This document shows positions 19,350 to 20,237 of a stretch of 20,237 nucleotides of DNA, piece by piece. The stretch lies in contig JAULSN010000028.1 of the NCBI GenBank assembly GCA_033439765.1, forward strand, positions 1-20,237, in the 5' to 3' direction. Each line of letters starts with the position of its first letter. Within the stretch, counting starts at the first letter, position 1. Position numbers and translations under genes: made by a program. The DNA is from Lasiosphaeria ovina. Its lineage: Eukaryota; Ascomycota; Sordariomycetes; Sordariales; Lasiosphaeriaceae. The notes under the pieces are model-generated. The model was not told the origin of the DNA. It saw only the letters and a list, made by a program, of their open reading frames with translations, and searched no databases.

Positions 19350-19659
19350 GCACAAGCGCGTGAGCGAGGCGCGCTTCTTTGCCCGGCTGCGCGACGTGCG
19401 CGTCAAGTCGCGCGACAAGCGCCGCTTCGTGCTGGCGCTCCCCGAGCTGCCGGCGGCGCAGGCCCAGCGCGGCCTCGACGCCAGCCACTGGCTCGAGGGC
19501 GACGAGGCTGAGAGCGTGCCCTTCTCCATCGAGCGCGGCCAGCGGCCCGTCAACTGGTCGGTGCATATGTTCTACCAGACCCCCCCCTTACCCATCGTTT
19601 ACCACCCCCCACCCCCCAACGGACCACCCTAGCAGTGGATCACCTCTTTTACACCAAAA

Positions 19660-20080
19660 CACTATATCTTTGAATAACAATAGTGTACTCAACTGGGAAG
19701 CTATTTACAAGCCAAATGTAGCAAAATGTAGCTAGTTAGCTACTCAATCCATATAACGTGCTGGCATACGAAGTGTACGGCTAGATCTTATATCACTCTC
19801 CTAGGCAACTTCTCTTCTTTAGCCTCTCCTTTAGCCTCATCTTATTATCTACCTCTTTAATTTGAGGCTCCGCTTGAGGCTTAACTTACGGCTCTACGGG
19901 AAGCTCGCCGCCTAATAGTATATAGTACCTAGGTCTATGTTTAAACCGCTTATTAGGATTAGGAATTTTCCTTCGTTTTTTAGGGCCTAATACGCTCTAA
20001 TCAAGCCTCTAGTTCTAGGGCTTCAATGCGGTATTACTTAAGAACTAATTCGGTCTAAAGCTTCTTAATAGTTACCGGGG
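19660..20080. repeat. TA-rich segment resembling RIP-mutated repeat DNA
   Basis: The sequence changes to words such as CTTTAGCCTC, CCTAATAGTATATAG, TTAGGATTAGG and TTAATAGTTA. By eye TA dinucleotides far outnumber CA and TG, and stop codons fill every frame on both strands. This is the signature of repeat-induced point mutation, which converts CA to TA in duplicated DNA of many Pezizomycotina. The change back to ordinary composition near 20080 (CCGGGGCGCCAC) is abrupt, suggesting the edge of an old insertion. No terminal repeats or coding motifs remain visible. Confidence 0.55.
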
Positions 20081-20237
20081 CGCCACATACCTGGATGGGA
20101 TGGAAATTGGAGAGCTCAAAGTTATGATTAACGAATGCTAGAGACACTTGTCTGTACTTGCACAGCCATGCGCACAGACGCAAAGAATCCAGTGATGTGT
20201 GGACATGAGACTGCCGATGTTGACTAGCCAGAACTTG
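20081..20237. other. Ordinary-composition flank at the window end
   Basis: About 157 bases of mixed composition after the TA-rich block. No gene or signal can be supported; it may be the far flank of the inserted repeat. Confidence 0.35.

Larger units (their letters stand above)
18102..19632 (+). pseudogene. Multiply frame-disrupted fungal protein gene (LPTEV / LTCKQ type, DUF7730-like)
   Basis: Protein-like segments continue in order but in changing frames: LPTEV, then SIYVECWR, then SGLRQHVFRR, then CTTDPCADDVRWSSFRRAAP and LDASMWAARLRSG (to about 18496). These are followed by ACEEEDTGHLDHYRRQNRLK, RRWAGFLPVMLTCKQM and FYSNVTFVFTDLRR (to about 18925), then FLRLYGQREPERGAVRSVEV, then NPWARVCDLLAGMDNLHDVR and LDTRDLRPW. 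A clean 101-bp intron (19249-19349, GTAAGC, TTTACTGAC, CTAG) leads to HKRVSEARFFARLRDVRVKS and FVLALPELP. The order LPxEVRxxIY, LLTCKQ, YSxxTFxFxDL and NPWxxLCxxLAxMxxLxxLxI is that of a family common in Sordariomycetes, of unknown function and with an F-box-like start. About five frame changes argue for a pseudogene, though the well-kept residues suggest recent decay or base errors. An AT-rich run (18514-18560) sits in a probable intron starting at 18497. Codons are strongly GC3-rich. Confidence 0.68.

Overview
The window looks like nuclear DNA of a filamentous ascomycete, most likely a Sordariomycete and possibly Sordariales. The reasons are GC-rich coding sequence, short GT-AG introns (57-240 bp in the clean cases) with CTAAC/CTGAC branch points, gene families typical of these fungi, and a TA-rich segment that looks RIP-mutated. 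There are no bacterial operons, CRISPR arrays or viral genes, and I found no convincing tRNA or rRNA.

Layout. 1-633 (+) is the C-terminal end of the SAGA adaptor Ada2, ending in a SWIRM domain. 1257-3040 (+) is a four-exon short-chain dehydrogenase with two apparent +1 frameshifts; its second intron carries a run of 25 T followed by 311 G. 3041 to about 5700 holds no gene I can support. 5700-8854 (+) is a pyrimidine-rich leader with a probable 5'UTR intron, then a two-exon NIPA-type magnesium transporter with a very long disordered tail. 8855-10580 is non-coding with microsatellites. 10581-10781 (+) is a 66-aa single-pass membrane microprotein. Only 142 bp later, 10924-13062 (+) encodes a large, divergent Ras-like protein with one apparent frameshift. 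Convergent to it, 13597-14715 (-) is an intact three-exon CHIP/STUB1-type TPR/U-box ubiquitin ligase.

From about 15.1 kb the window becomes repeat-rich. It holds G-rich repeats, a decayed PIF1-like helicase (16089-16590), a decayed SNF2-type helicase C-terminus (16860-17195), a poly-C run, a multiply frame-disrupted fungal gene of the LPTEV/LTCKQ type (18102-19632) and a TA-rich segment that looks RIP-mutated (about 19660-20080).

The genes do not form an obvious pathway or metabolic cluster. The recognisable jobs are chromatin and transcription (Ada2), redox metabolism (SDR), Mg2+ transport (NIPA), a degenerate small GTPase, and chaperone-linked protein quality control (CHIP). The most interesting points are the Ras-like protein, which has Asn at the position of Ras Ser17, no DxxG motif and no CAAX box; the 311-base G homopolymer inside an otherwise well-formed intron; and the clustering of single-base frameshifts, which raises the question of decay versus assembly error.
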